Positions 16,046 to 24,841 of a DNA stretch of 43,855 nucleotides are shown here, piece after piece. The position numbers and the translations under genes were made by a program. The stretch lies in assembly GCA_965651325.1 (NCBI GenBank), contig CBFGSB010000006.1, forward strand, positions 1 to 43,855, read 5' to 3'. This DNA is from IDS-8 sp965651325. GTDB lineage: Bacteria > Pseudomonadota > Gammaproteobacteria > Steroidobacterales > Woeseiaceae. The notes beneath the pieces are model-generated. The model was not told the DNA's origin, made no database searches, and saw only the letters and a list, made by a program, of their open reading frames with translations. Positions within the stretch are counted from its first letter, which is position 1; every line of letters starts with the position of its first letter.

Positions 16046-18448
16046 CTAGAAGCCGATGTTTGCTGTCAGGTAATAGTTGCGGCCGCGGGCGAAGATCATC
16101 TCGGCGTAGCCCAGCGTTTCCAATGACGCATTGCCCTGCACCGGGTACAACTCGTCCGTCAGGTTTTCGGCAAAAAGGCCAACGCTCCACCGGCCCTGGT
16201 CGCCTGCCAGCACCAAGCCGAAGTCCGCCACCGTCACGGAGTCGGACTGGGCGGTGATCTCCGTATTGCCGGCGTCGAAATACTGCTCACCCGTATAGGA
16301 AGTATCGAGCCTCGGTGTCAGCGACCAACCGTTGTCGAGGACAAACGTATAGCCGAGCCCCAGGTTCGCCTGCCATTCCGGCGTAAACGGCAGCGAGTTG
16401 CCGGGTCCGATGGTTGCGGACGCGCCCGGTACTTCCGTGATCTCGTCGATGGAGTCGTCGAGATAGCTGAAGCCGCCTTCGACAAAAAGGGAGTTGTTCG
16501 GCACGAACTGGAACTCCAGTTCCGCGCCGTTGATCGATGCCGTGCCGGCATTGAACAACAATGGTACGGGGCCGACCCGATAAATCAGCTGTATGTCTTC
16601 GTAGTCGGAGAAGAACAATGCAGCATTGACCCGTAAGCTGTCGGTCAGGTCCGATTTGAGACCGAATTCGAGCGTCTCGACGCTCTCCTCGTCGAACGCC
16701 ACCGGGAGAAAATCGGGTGGAGGGGCGTTATAGCGCTGGTTGAAGCCGCCGGATTTGAAACTCGTTGAATAGCTCGCGTATCCCATTGTCGCCTGGTTGA
16801 AACGATATTGCGTACTGGCGGACCAGGTGGCTTTCTCGTACGTGTCTTCGAACCGGTCGGGGAAGATATACAACGGTCCGCCGTCGGGAATGGCCGTGTC
16901 CGGGAGTGGATCCGGGTCCGGCAGCGTTTCGGGAAAGACGTTGAACACGATTCCCTGCATGGCTTTCTCGTCCTCGGTCCAGCGCAGCCCGGCCGACACG
17001 CTCCAGGCATCGTCAATCTCGAACGTCCACTCCGTGAACACCGCGATGGACTCGGTCGTCAGGTCGACGTGTTGCAGGTCACGGCTGCCGGGCCCGCCGT
17101 CCAGCACCGACGCAATGACCGGCGGCGCGGGCGGGAAGTTCAGCGGAACGGATACACGATCCCTTGTCTCCTCGTCGAACCAGTAAACGCCGGCGATGCC
17201 GTTCAGGCGGTCACCTGCGTAGTTCAGCCGCAATTCCTGGCTCCATTGCTCGGAATGGCTGGTGTAATCCGTCGTCAGGATGACGAACGGCGTGTTGTCG
17301 GCGTCGCGGATTCCGGTCCAGTTGGTATCGCGCCAGGCGGTTATCGAATTCAGGGAAAACGCGTCGGAGAGTTGCCAGTTGACCGTGGCCGATGCGCCGT
17401 CCGCATCGAAGGTGCTTTCGACCGGCGCGGTACCACCGTTCGTGTAAGGGCCGAGGTCCCAGAAGTTGTTGGCGCAGCGCGGATCGTCGATGTTCGGCAC
17501 GGACGGCGGCCCGAATCGCGGGTCGCCCGGCGCGAGGGGTGCAAACGGGATGGTCGCTCCCGGGCACCCGGCGCCGACGCTCGAGATCGCCGGTACCGGG
17601 GCGGAGGTATTGATGCCCTTGAAAACGAAAGGCGAGCCGTTCTCGTCCTCCTCCGAGTGATCCGCCCGCAGAATGACGTTCAGGTCGTCGGAGGGATCCC
17701 AGCGCAGAGTCGCGCGCACCGAAAGAACGTCCTCGTTCCCGAGGTCCTGGCCGTCAAAAATACGCGTTACGTACCCGTCCCGCTGCCTTGCGCCGGCAGC
17801 GAGGCGCAGCGCCGCGGTGTCGCTGAAAGGAATGGTTGCCGCGCCGAAGAGTTCCCACAAGTTGTCGTCGCCAATCGTGGCGCGAACCGTGCCTTCCAGC
17901 TCGTCTCCCGGTACCACGGTATTGATGAGCACGGCACCGCCGATCGTGTTGCGTCCGAACAGCGTCCCCTGCGGTCCACGCAGTACCTGGACGCTTTCCG
18001 TATCGAAGAAAGCCATGGCGCCGCCGACCGCACGACCCATGTAGACGTCGTCCACGTAAATGCCGACGCCCGGGTCCACTGCCGGCGTGGGATCGAGTTG
18101 TCCGACGCCGCGAATGAAAACCACGGCTGCGGAGTTGTTGCCCGACAATTGACCGTAACTCGTGAATTGCATGCTGGGCGTAAGCCGATCCAGGTCTGTC
18201 GTGGTCCGGATCTGCCGGCGCTCGAGCGCCTCGGCCGACAAAGCGGTAACGGCCACCGGGACGTCCTGCAGGCTTTCCTCGCGGCGACGTGCCGTCACGA
18301 CGATTTCTTCCAGCTTGGTGCCTGCTCCGGCTGACTCGCCGGGCGGCGGCGCGGATTGCGCCTGGGCGAACGGTGTGCAGGACAGGATCAGCAGGCCTGA
18401 AACGATGTGCGAAAGGCCTCCCAACGGACCTTTGATCGAGTGGTTCAT
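16046..18448 (-). CDS. TonB-dependent outer membrane receptor
   Basis: The 800-residue protein begins MNHSIKGPLGG with a signal peptide to about residue 30 (FAQA-QS). The ATG at 18448 follows GGGGGAAAG on the minus strand; a longer frame to 18508 has no such site and would bury the signal peptide. A plug domain follows, with LEEIVVTARRREESLQ, VFIRGVGQLDPTPAVDPGVGIYVDDVYMGR and VLRGPQGTLFGRNTIGGAVLI. The barrel ends in ANIGF. The plug style is common in receptors of xenobiotic, steroid and polymer degraders. It is convergent with the CoA operon, with about 50 nt between them. It is likely a second importer for the same or a related substrate; the ligand is unknown. Confidence 0.95.
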   Translation of the reverse strand: MNHSIKGPLGGLSHIVSGLLILSCTPFAQAQSAPPPGESAGAGTKLEEIVVTARRREESLQDVPVAVTALSAEALERRQIRTTTDLDRLTPSMQFTSYGQLSGNNSAAVVFIRGVGQLDPTPAVDPGVGIYVDDVYMGRAVGGAMAFFDTESVQVLRGPQGTLFGRNTIGGAVLINTVVPGDELEGTVRATIGDDNLWELFGAATIPFSDTAALRLAAGARQRDGYVTRIFDGQDLGNEDVLSVRATLRWDPSDDLNVILRADHSEEDENGSPFVFKGINTSAPVPAISSVGAGCPGATIPFAPLAPGDPRFGPPSVPNIDDPRCANNFWDLGPYTNGGTAPVESTFDADGASATVNWQLSDAFSLNSITAWRDTNWTGIRDADNTPFVILTTDYTSHSEQWSQELRLNYAGDRLNGIAGVYWFDEETRDRVSVPLNFPPAPPVIASVLDGGPGSRDLQHVDLTTESIAVFTEWTFEIDDAWSVSAGLRWTEDEKAMQGIVFNVFPETLPDPDPLPDTAIPDGGPLYIFPDRFEDTYEKATWSASTQYRFNQATMGYASYSTSFKSGGFNQRYNAPPPDFLPVAFDEESVETLEFGLKSDLTDSLRVNAALFFSDYEDIQLIYRVGPVPLLFNAGTASINGAELEFQFVPNNSLFVEGGFSYLDDSIDEITEVPGASATIGPGNSLPFTPEWQANLGLGYTFVLDNGWSLTPRLDTSYTGEQYFDAGNTEITAQSDSVTVADFGLVLAGDQGRWSVGLFAENLTDELYPVQGNASLETLGYAEMIFARGRNYYLTANIGF

Positions 18449-18496
18449 AGCGACTTTCCCCCAAGTAGCATTGAAGATCCGATCCAGACGCAAATA

Positions 18497-18510
18497 GTTT
18501 GAATACAAAC
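18497..18510. promoter_or_regulatory. Inverted repeat GTTTG-AATA-CAAAC upstream of the second TonB receptor gene
   Basis: Two perfect 5-bp arms are separated by 4 nt, about 50 bp upstream of the receptor start at 18448 and within an AT-rich patch. Size and symmetry fit a GntR- or TetR-like operator; the regulator is unknown. Confidence 0.4.
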
Positions 18511-18520
18511 CATTTAAAAA

Positions 18521-18535
18521 GCAACCATATGTTGC
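18521..18535. promoter_or_regulatory. Inverted repeat GCAAC-CATAT-GTTGC upstream of the second TonB receptor gene
   Basis: Two perfect 5-bp arms flank a 5-nt centre. The centre is 24-25 bp from the centre of the neighbouring repeat at 18497-18510, a little over two helical turns. The pair may form a composite control region. Confidence 0.35.
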
Positions 18536-18696
18536 GAGGGGCAGGCCGAAGCAAGCGCATAGCGGGGGTCTGGACCGCTCATGTCAACATCATGAACTGG
18601 TTGCCGGACAATGTCCCGGGCTCGTTGGGGTTGCAAAAGCTACGAGAGCGCGCGCCGGTTCATTGGCAGGTCACATCCTTGGTATGCGCGACGGGG

Positions 18697-19119
18697 TTAT
18701 GCGGCTGTGCGGTCGGGCAGCACGAAGTGGCGGCGTGCGCGCGCGGATGCCAGGCACGCGGTGGAGTAGTGGCGGTGCAGCAAGTCTCCCGCGTTGCCGA
18801 ACAGGTCACGGTTCGCGTCCCTGAACGCCTCCCAGTCGCCCGCGGGCGCATCGGCCATCCGCTCGGCGATGACGATCATGAAGAACCAGCTCACCGTTTC
18901 GTGGTACTTGGCCTCTGCACCGAGGCGCAGCGTCAACGATCGCAGCGCTGCCGTGAAGCGCGCGATGGCTTCCGCCAGCGGGTATTGCCGCAGGTAGCAC
19001 CAGCCGACGTGCAGGTGCGCGCGGTGATCGAAAAGCCGGGCGTCGATCGCGCCCGCTTCGAAGTCGGTAATGTCCGGCAGGTAAGCTGGCGCGGCCTGCT
19101 GCGCGATGCCGGCGCTCAT
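18697..19119 (-). CDS. Conserved protein of unknown function
   Basis: This 140-residue soluble protein has no signal peptide or membrane segment. It is helical in character, with recognisable blocks FDHRAHLHVGWCYLRQYPLAEAI, KYHETVSWFFMIVIAERM and a C-terminal ARARRHFVLPD. Histidines in DHRAHLH and YHET could bind a ligand or metal. I recognise the pattern as a recurrent hypothetical protein, but know no assigned function. Its ATG overlaps the stop of the small ribbon-helix-helix-like gene upstream (ATGA), so the two are translated together. Confidence 0.75.
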   Translation of the reverse strand: MSAGIAQQAAPAYLPDITDFEAGAIDARLFDHRAHLHVGWCYLRQYPLAEAIARFTAALRSLTLRLGAEAKYHETVSWFFMIVIAERMADAPAGDWEAFRDANRDLFGNAGDLLHRHYSTACLASARARRHFVLPDRTAA

Positions 19120-19367
19120 GCCGAGCGCTCCCGGAGCCGATGGCTGTCGGCCGCGCTCAGGCGGCAGTGATATACCTTCTTGAGATCCCCGATCACTTTC
19201 AGTGTCTCCGGAGAGAACGGCGCCTTGCCCTCGAAGCTGTGCAGCACGATACCCTCTAACAGGTCGCCAAGCGTCAGGTCGCAGTACTCAGCCAGCCCTT
19301 TCAGCACCTTCAGCAGCGACTTTTCCAGGCGCACTCCGGTCTGGATGCGCTCCACGGTCTTCGGCAT
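19116..19367 (-). CDS. Small ribbon-helix-helix-like protein
   Basis: The 83-residue protein starts MPKTVERIQTGVRLEKSLLK at 19367, where GGAGG lies 5-6 bases upstream on the minus strand; an upstream extension to 19409 has no site. The order of a short strand (RIQTGVRLEKS) and two helices (LLKVLKGLAEYCDLTLGDLLEGIVLHSF) fits a MetJ/Arc or antitoxin-like ribbon-helix-helix fold. Such proteins bind short palindromes as dimers and usually repress their own operon. GGTACC-based repeats lie directly upstream (19381-19426). It is coupled to the 18697 gene. It resembles an antitoxin in size, but the partner does not look like a known toxin. Confidence 0.6.
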   Translation of the reverse strand: MPKTVERIQTGVRLEKSLLKVLKGLAEYCDLTLGDLLEGIVLHSFEGKAPFSPETLKVIGDLKKVYHCRLSAADSHRLRERSA

Positions 19368-19380
19368 AAGGCCTCCGTCT

Positions 19381-19426
19381 GGTACCACGGTACATTGGTA
19401 TTTGACCACGCATGAGCGGTACCGGT
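19381..19426. promoter_or_regulatory. Cluster of GGTACC-type palindromes in a divergent promoter region
   Basis: GTACC-AC-GGTAC (19382-19393) is a perfect inverted repeat, and CGGTACCG (19417-19424) is a perfect palindrome overlapping ACCGGT. Both lie between the ribbon-helix-helix-like gene (start 19367) and the preferred start of the lytic transglycosylase gene (19448). They are candidate operator half-sites for autoregulation. Confidence 0.35.
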
Positions 19427-19447
19427 CAAGTGCTTTATCATGCCCGG

Positions 19448-20107
19448 ATGTCGCGACAACGCCCGGGCGTTGCAGCCGGATCCGCAGAAGGTGCCTGGCT
19501 GCAGCGTTGCCTCATTACATCGCTGTCTCTTGCCTGGCTCCTGGTCGCCGCCTCCTGCGCCGTGGCACCCCCGGCGAATATCGAAAACCTGTGCGCGATC
19601 TTCGAGGAGAAGCCGGATTGGTACGACGACGCGAAGGACTCCGAAAAGCGCTGGGGCACCCCCATCCACGTGCAGATGGCCATCATCCGGCAAGAGTCCT
19701 CGTTCCGGTTCGACGCGCGGCCGCCGCGCTCGAAGCTCCTGGGCTTCATTCCCTGGACGCGACCGTCCGATGCCTACGGGTATGCGCAGGTGCTGGAGAG
19801 CACCTGGGCGTGGTACGAGAAGGACACTGGCCGCTGGTATGCGGACCGGGACGATTTCGGCGACGCGATCGACTTCGTCGGCTGGTACACCAACCTGACG
19901 CAAAAGACGCTGGGGGTCTCGAAGTGGGATCCGTACAACCAGTACCTTGCGTACCACGAGGGCCACACCGGCTGGAAGCGCAAGACCTACCGCGGGAAAA
20001 GCTGGCTGACGCAGACCGCGCGCCGGGTCCAGCACCGCGCGGAGGAGTGGGGTGCACAGCTCAGGGGCTGCCAGGACGAGCTGGAGGATGGCTGGTGGAT
20101 TTTCTGA
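19448..20107 (+). CDS. Lytic transglycosylase (SLT domain) lipoprotein
   Basis: The protein has about 219 residues from the ATG at 19448; an ATG at 19412 is also in frame and neither has a convincing ribosome site. A hydrophobic segment ends in LLVAASC, a lipobox. The SLT-type catalytic glutamate is in AIIRQESSFRFDA, and the typical AYGYAQVLESTW and YLAYHEGHTGW blocks follow. These enzymes cleave the MurNAc-GlcNAc bond of peptidoglycan with anhydro-ring formation, here probably anchored in the outer membrane. The family is widespread as a stand-alone lipoprotein. The downstream TerB-like gene begins about 50 nt after the stop, so co-transcription is possible but there is no functional link. 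Confidence 0.9.
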   Translation: MSRQRPGVAAGSAEGAWLQRCLITSLSLAWLLVAASCAVAPPANIENLCAIFEEKPDWYDDAKDSEKRWGTPIHVQMAIIRQESSFRFDARPPRSKLLGFIPWTRPSDAYGYAQVLESTWAWYEKDTGRWYADRDDFGDAIDFVGWYTNLTQKTLGVSKWDPYNQYLAYHEGHTGWKRKTYRGKSWLTQTARRVQHRAEEWGAQLRGCQDELEDGWWIF

Positions 20108-20157
20108 TGCCGAACGTTTGTGCCCTGCGCGCATATTTGAGGACAAGGTAAGGTAGC

Positions 20158-20631
20158 TTGATCAGACGACTCTTCGACCAGATCGTCGGCTCGCTCGGGA
20201 GCGCGGGCCCGGCTGAAAGCAATGCAGAGGAACGCGAACGCGCTATCCGACGGGCCACGGCCGTGCTCATGCTCGACGTCGCCCTCGCCGACAAGGTGTT
20301 CGACCAGGCCGAGCTCGATCACCTGCGAGGGATTGCGCAGGCTCATTTCGGCCTGGGGCGGGACGAGGCCGCCGAGCTGATCGCCAGCGCGAAGAGCGAA
20401 GCCGAGGACCTCGTCTCGCTGCACGAGTTCACGCAGTTGCTTCACAACAACCTGTCGGAAGCCGAGAAAGCCGAGATCGTCGGCATGCTCTGGCAGATCG
20501 CCTACCAGGACGGGCGGCTCGACAAATACGAGAATGCGCTGGTGTTGAAGATCAGCGACCTGCTGTACGTCAGCCGCGGCCGCGTGATGCGCCTGAAGCA
20601 CGACGCGCAACAGGCCGCGAACCCCGATTGA
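20158..20631 (+). CDS. TerB-like protein
   Basis: The 157-residue acidic helical protein begins with TTG after an AAGGTAAGG stretch. It carries the TerB/DjlA-N type pattern: VLMLDVALADKVFDQAELDHLRGIA, then LLHNNLSEAEKAEIVGMLWQIAYQDGRLDKYENALVLKISDLLYV. The paired acidic turns (AD.VFD.AE and QDGRLDKYE) are the family's likely metal-binding sites. The name comes from tellurite-resistance operons, but most single copies have no known role. The gene ends 9 nt before the nuclease-helicase, so an operon is likely. Confidence 0.85.
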   Translation: MIRRLFDQIVGSLGSAGPAESNAEERERAIRRATAVLMLDVALADKVFDQAELDHLRGIAQAHFGLGRDEAAELIASAKSEAEDLVSLHEFTQLLHNNLSEAEKAEIVGMLWQIAYQDGRLDKYENALVLKISDLLYVSRGRVMRLKHDAQQAANPD

Positions 20632-20640
20632 AGATCCATC

Positions 20641-23600
20641 ATGCGACTCGTCGACCAGCGACTGCGCCTCTCCGCGACCGATCTTGCGAATCACCTGGGC
20701 TGCCCGCACCTGAGCCAGCTCGATCGCGCCGCCGCCGAGGGCCGCGCGAAAAAACCGAAATGGCAGGACCCGATCACGGAGATCCTGCGCGAACGCGGCT
20801 TTGCGCACGAAGCGGCGTACCTCGCGCACCTGCGGGAGACCGCGGACGTCGATGTCGTGGCGATTCCGGACGGCAGCGACGGCCCGGAGCGCACGCTCGC
20901 GGCCATGCGATCCGGTGCGGCCGTCATCTACCAGGCGACGCTCGGTAACGACCGCTGGCACGGCAGGGCGGACTTCCTGCGGCGGACCGATGCGCCGAGC
21001 GCGCTCGGCGACTGGTCGTACGAAGTCGTCGACGCGAAGCTCGCGACGGAAACCCGCGCCGGCACGATCCTGCAGCTTTGCGTCTATTCGGAGCTGCTCG
21101 CGGAGCTGCAGGGTGCTGCGCCCGAGTATGCGTACGTGGTGGCGCCGCAGCATGCGTTCGTTCCGGAGCGCCACCGCCTGGCCGACTACACGGCGTATTA
21201 CCGGCTGGTCAAGCGGCGCCTGGAGGCCGCGCTCGCCGGGCCGGAACGGGAGACATACCCCGAGCCGGTGATGTTCTGCGACGTGTGTGCGTGGTGGCAG
21301 TCCTGCAACGAGCGCCGCCGCGCCGACGATCACCTCGGTTTCGTTGCCGGCATCAGCCGCCGGCAGATCAAGGAACTCGCGCGCGCCGACGTCACGACGC
21401 TCGCTGCTCTCGGCGATCTTCGCGAGGTGCCGAAACCGGCGCAGGGCTCGCGCGAGGCCTTGGGGCGGGTGCGGGACCAGGCCGCGATCCAGCTCCGCGC
21501 GCGCCGCCTCGAGGTGCCGCAGCATGAAATCCTGGAGCCCATCGACGAAACGCACGGCCTCGCAATGCTCCCGGCGCCCACCGATCACGACCTGTTCGTG
21601 GACCTCGAAGGCGACCGGCTTGCCGCGGGCGGGGGACGCGACTACCTCTTCGGCTATGTGCCGAGGCACGGCGAGTACGTTCCCGTATGGGCGACGACGC
21701 CCGCGGAGGAGCGCGCCGCCTTCGAGCGGCTCGTCGACCGCATACTCGCGCTGCACCGGGAGCATCCGGGCATGCACGTTTATCACTTCGGCGCCTACGA
21801 GCCGACGGCGTTCAAGCGGCTGTCCGGCCGCTATGCGTCGCGCGAGCCAGAGCTCGACGTGTTGCTGCGCGCCGAGCTGTTCGTCGACCTGCACCGGATC
21901 GTGAAGCATGCGTTGAAGGCCAGCGTCGAGAGCTACTCGATCAAGGAGCTCGAGAAGTTCTACGGCTTCGAACGCCGGCAGGACATGCGCGAGGCCACGG
22001 CAAGCCGGCGTGCGATCGAATGGGCGATCGAGTTCAAGGAGCCCGTGCGCGGGGTCGCCGACCTCGCGCCGCGGGTGGAAGCCGTCGAACGCTACAACCG
22101 CGAGGACTGCGTCTCGGCCGAAAAGCTGCGCGACTGGCTCGAGTCGCTGCGTGCCGGCGTCGCAACGCGCGGGATCGACCTGCCGCGGCCCGAGCCGAAA
22201 TCCGGTGACGCGAGCGAGGACATCGCGGAGACGACCGACGAGACGCGCGAGGTCATGGACCGGCTGCTCGACGGCGTCTCGCCGGACCCGGAGGAGCGGG
22301 ACGAGGAACAGCAGGCCCGCTGGCTGCTGGCGCATTTGCTCGAATGGCACCGGCGCGAGGAGAAGGCCGCGTGGTGGGAATACTTCCGGCTGCGCGACCT
22401 GGCACTGGACGAGTACTTCGACGAGCGCTCGGCGCTCGCGGACCTCGCCTTCGTCGAGACCGTCGGCGGCACGGCGAAACGGCCAGTTCACCGCTATGCC
22501 TTCCCGGCGCAGGATCATGACGTCCGTCGCGGCGACGAAGTGTGCGCGCCTGCCGGCCAGTGCATCGGCACGATCGACGACCTCGACCTCGGCGCACGCA
22601 CGGTCGATGTTCGGCACTCCGGCAAATGGGCGGACGAGCGCCCCACGCACGTGTTCGTGCGGCGCAACGTGCCGTCGGGCACGAAACCGGCGGCGCTCCT
22701 GGCGCTTGGGCGTTGGGTCGCGGAAAACGGCGTCGACGGGCCGGGACCGCTACGGGCGGCGCGCGACCTGCTCCTGCGGCGCCCGCCGCGCCTTGTCGGG
22801 GGTTCGGCAGGCGTCGGGAACGATGCGGACCCCGGGGACGAGATCGCCGCGGCCTGCCGGCTCGGCCGCGAGCTCGACCACGGTGTGCTGCCGATCCAGG
22901 GCCCGCCCGGCACCGGCAAGACGTTCACGGGCTCGCACATGATCGTGGACCTCGTGCGCGCGGGAAAGAAGGTCGGTGTCACCGCGGTGAGTCACGAGGT
23001 TATCCGCAACCTGCTCGGCAACTGCATCGACGTCGCGGCCGCGCAGGGGTTCGCCGATTTCAAATGCCTGCACAAAGGCAAGGCGAAGGAGACCTCGCCG
23101 GAAGCGTTGCACGCGATCGGCGACTATGGTCGTATCCACGCGCTGTTCGACAACGGCGAGTACCGGGTGCTGGGCGGTACCTCGTGGCTCTGGGCGCGGC
23201 CTGACTTCGCCGACAGCGTCGACGTCCTGTTCATCGACGAAGCCGGCCAGATGTCGCTCGCGGACGTGCTCGCCGTCGCCGGCGGCGCGAAGAGCCTGGT
23301 CCTGCTCGGCGACCCGCAGCAGCTCGAGCAGCCGCAGCAGGCGAGCCATCCGCCAGGCGCCGACCGTTCCGCGCTGGAGCACATCCTCGGCGCGCACAAG
23401 ACGATTCCGCCCGAGGCCGGCCTGTTCCTGCAGCAGACCCGGCGGCTGCATCCGGAGATTTGCGCCTTCACCGCCGAGGTGTTCTACGAGGACCGCCTGG
23501 GCTCGTTCGCCGGGCTCGAGCGGCAAGCGGTGCTCGGCGCGTCGCCGTTTCCCGAAGCCGGGCTGGCGTATGTGCCGGTCGAGCACGAGGGTCGGCAGGC

Positions 23601-24048
23601 ACGCGCCGTCGAGGAAGTCGACGCCATCTCGTGCATCGTGGCCGGCCTCGCTAACGGCAGGACCGTGTGGCGCGACAAGGAGGGTGCCGAGCGGCCGCTC
23701 ACCTGCGAGGATCTCATGATCGTCGCCCCGTACAACGCACAGGTTACGGCCTTGGCGGCCGCGCTGCCGAAGGTCCGTGTAGGTACGGTCGACAAGTTCC
23801 AGGGCCAGCAGGCCCCGGTGGTGATCGTGTCGCTCACGACGTCCTCCGCCGACGAGGCGCCGCGCGGCATGGACTTCCTCTACAGCGCCAACCGGCTGAA
23901 CGTCGCGACCTCGCGCGCGAAAGGCTTGTGCATCCTCGTCGGCAGCCCGAAACTGTTCGAACCGGATTGCCGCTCGCCGGCGCAGATGCGCCTCGCGAAC
24001 GCGTTCTGCCGGTATCTCGAAATGGCCACCGTCATCCAAGGCTTCTGA
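20641..24048 (+). CDS. TM0106-type RecB-like nuclease fused to a superfamily 1 DNA/RNA helicase
   Basis: The protein has 1135 residues. The N-terminal nuclease (about 1-230) has the PD-(D/E)xK pattern: GRADFL (Asp111), YEVVDAKL (Asp131, Lys133) and LQLCVYSELL (Gln145). Cys21 plus CDVCAWWQSC (Cys213, 216, 222) give the four-cysteine [4Fe-4S] arrangement of AddB/Cas4-like nucleases. A middle RNase H-like part follows (LFVDLEGDRLAAGGGRDYLFGYV, about 320). The C-terminal helicase has Walker A QGPPGTGKT (about 755), LFIDEAGQ (about 865), GDPQQLEQ, VGTVDKFQGQQAPVVIVSLTTSS and NRLNVATSRAK, as in Dna2/Upf1-like SF1 enzymes. It probably unwinds and cuts DNA ends or flaps. The role, whether repair or defence, is not established. 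Nine nt separate it from the TerB-like gene and one from the DUF72 gene. Confidence 0.93.
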   Translation: MRLVDQRLRLSATDLANHLGCPHLSQLDRAAAEGRAKKPKWQDPITEILRERGFAHEAAYLAHLRETADVDVVAIPDGSDGPERTLAAMRSGAAVIYQATLGNDRWHGRADFLRRTDAPSALGDWSYEVVDAKLATETRAGTILQLCVYSELLAELQGAAPEYAYVVAPQHAFVPERHRLADYTAYYRLVKRRLEAALAGPERETYPEPVMFCDVCAWWQSCNERRRADDHLGFVAGISRRQIKELARADVTTLAALGDLREVPKPAQGSREALGRVRDQAAIQLRARRLEVPQHEILEPIDETHGLAMLPAPTDHDLFVDLEGDRLAAGGGRDYLFGYVPRHGEYVPVWATTPAEERAAFERLVDRILALHREHPGMHVYHFGAYEPTAFKRLSGRYASREPELDVLLRAELFVDLHRIVKHALKASVESYSIKELEKFYGFERRQDMREATASRRAIEWAIEFKEPVRGVADLAPRVEAVERYNREDCVSAEKLRDWLESLRAGVATRGIDLPRPEPKSGDASEDIAETTDETREVMDRLLDGVSPDPEERDEEQQARWLLAHLLEWHRREEKAAWWEYFRLRDLALDEYFDERSALADLAFVETVGGTAKRPVHRYAFPAQDHDVRRGDEVCAPAGQCIGTIDDLDLGARTVDVRHSGKWADERPTHVFVRRNVPSGTKPAALLALGRWVAENGVDGPGPLRAARDLLLRRPPRLVGGSAGVGNDADPGDEIAAACRLGRELDHGVLPIQGPPGTGKTFTGSHMIVDLVRAGKKVGVTAVSHEVIRNLLGNCIDVAAAQGFADFKCLHKGKAKETSPEALHAIGDYGRIHALFDNGEYRVLGGTSWLWARPDFADSVDVLFIDEAGQMSLADVLAVAGGAKSLVLLGDPQQLEQPQQASHPPGADRSALEHILGAHKTIPPEAGLFLQQTRRLHPEICAFTAEVFYEDRLGSFAGLERQAVLGASPFPEAGLAYVPVEHEGRQARAVEEVDAISCIVAGLANGRTVWRDKEGAERPLTCEDLMIVAPYNAQVTALAAALPKVRVGTVDKFQGQQAPVVIVSLTTSSADEAPRGMDFLYSANRLNVATSRAKGLCILVGSPKLFEPDCRSPAQMRLANAFCRYLEMATVIQGF

Positions 24049-24049
24049 C

Positions 24050-24742
24050 GTGGAACTTTACTGCGGCACGAGCGGCTTTTCGTTCAAGGAATGGAAGGGG
24101 CCGTTCTATCCCGAAAAGCTGCCGGCGAACCGGATGCTCGCGTACTACGCCGAGCGGCTGCCGACCGTGGAGATCAATAACACCTTCTACCGCATGCCGA
24201 GGCGCAACGTGCTCGAAGGCTGGGCGGCGCAGGTGCCGGACAGCTTCCGTTTCTCCGTGAAAGCGCCGCGCCGCATTACACACGTCAAGCAGCTCGCCGA
24301 TTGCAGCGAGGAAGCCGGGTATTTCTTCGAGACGCTCGAGGCACTCGGCTCGCGCCTCGGCGTCGTGCTCCTGCAGCTCCCGCCGCACTCGCGCGCCGAC
24401 GTCGGGAAGCTGAAGCGTTTCCTCGAGCTGGTACCCGGCGACGTGCCGGCGGCGTTCGAGTTCCGGCACCCGTCGTGGCGCGATGACGCCGTGCTTGCGG
24501 CACTCGCCGACCGTGGTGCCGCCTGGGTCACGGCGGACACGGACGGCAGCGACGCGGCACCCGAGCTCCCGAAGACGGGCCGGCTCACGTACCTGCGCCT
24601 GCGCGGCGAGGCCTATAGCGACGCCGCGCTGCGGTCCTGGAAGCTCCGCTGTGCGCCTTTCGAGCGCGCCTTCATTTTCTTCAAGCACGAGGACGCCGCG
24701 GCCGGCCCGGCGTTCGCGGAGCGCATGCTGGCACTGCCCTGA
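24050..24742 (+). CDS. DUF72 domain protein
   Basis: The 230-residue protein starts with GTG immediately after the helicase stop. It shows the DUF72 signature: YCGTSGFSFKEWKGPFYPEKLP at the start, VEINNTFYRMP, FRFSVKAPRRITH, and YLRLRGE near the end. The fold is a TIM barrel of unknown activity; the conserved charged residues and the phosphate-barrel look suggest a nuclease or other phosphoesterase, but this is not proven. The tight link to the nuclease-helicase hints at nucleic-acid metabolism. Confidence 0.92.
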   Translation: MELYCGTSGFSFKEWKGPFYPEKLPANRMLAYYAERLPTVEINNTFYRMPRRNVLEGWAAQVPDSFRFSVKAPRRITHVKQLADCSEEAGYFFETLEALGSRLGVVLLQLPPHSRADVGKLKRFLELVPGDVPAAFEFRHPSWRDDAVLAALADRGAAWVTADTDGSDAAPELPKTGRLTYLRLRGEAYSDAALRSWKLRCAPFERAFIFFKHEDAAAGPAFAERMLALP

Positions 24743-24841
24743 GACCCGCGCGGTCCCCGCCGGCCACGCGGCACGGCCGTTCTTTGACCATGCTCCCCTG
24801 GCGATTACCATTACGGGGTCCGTACAACCAGGATCGTCACG

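Noticed and set aside
18697..19367. A confirmed toxin-antitoxin system
   Set aside because: The gene overlap and size of the small protein fit, but the partner matches no toxin fold I know, so only a hypothesis is kept.
19987..22650. Long minus-strand open frame opposite the nuclease-helicase and TerB-like genes
   Set aside because: The plus-strand proteins have clear motifs in the same bases; the antisense frame is low-complexity Arg/Val/Leu-rich sequence.
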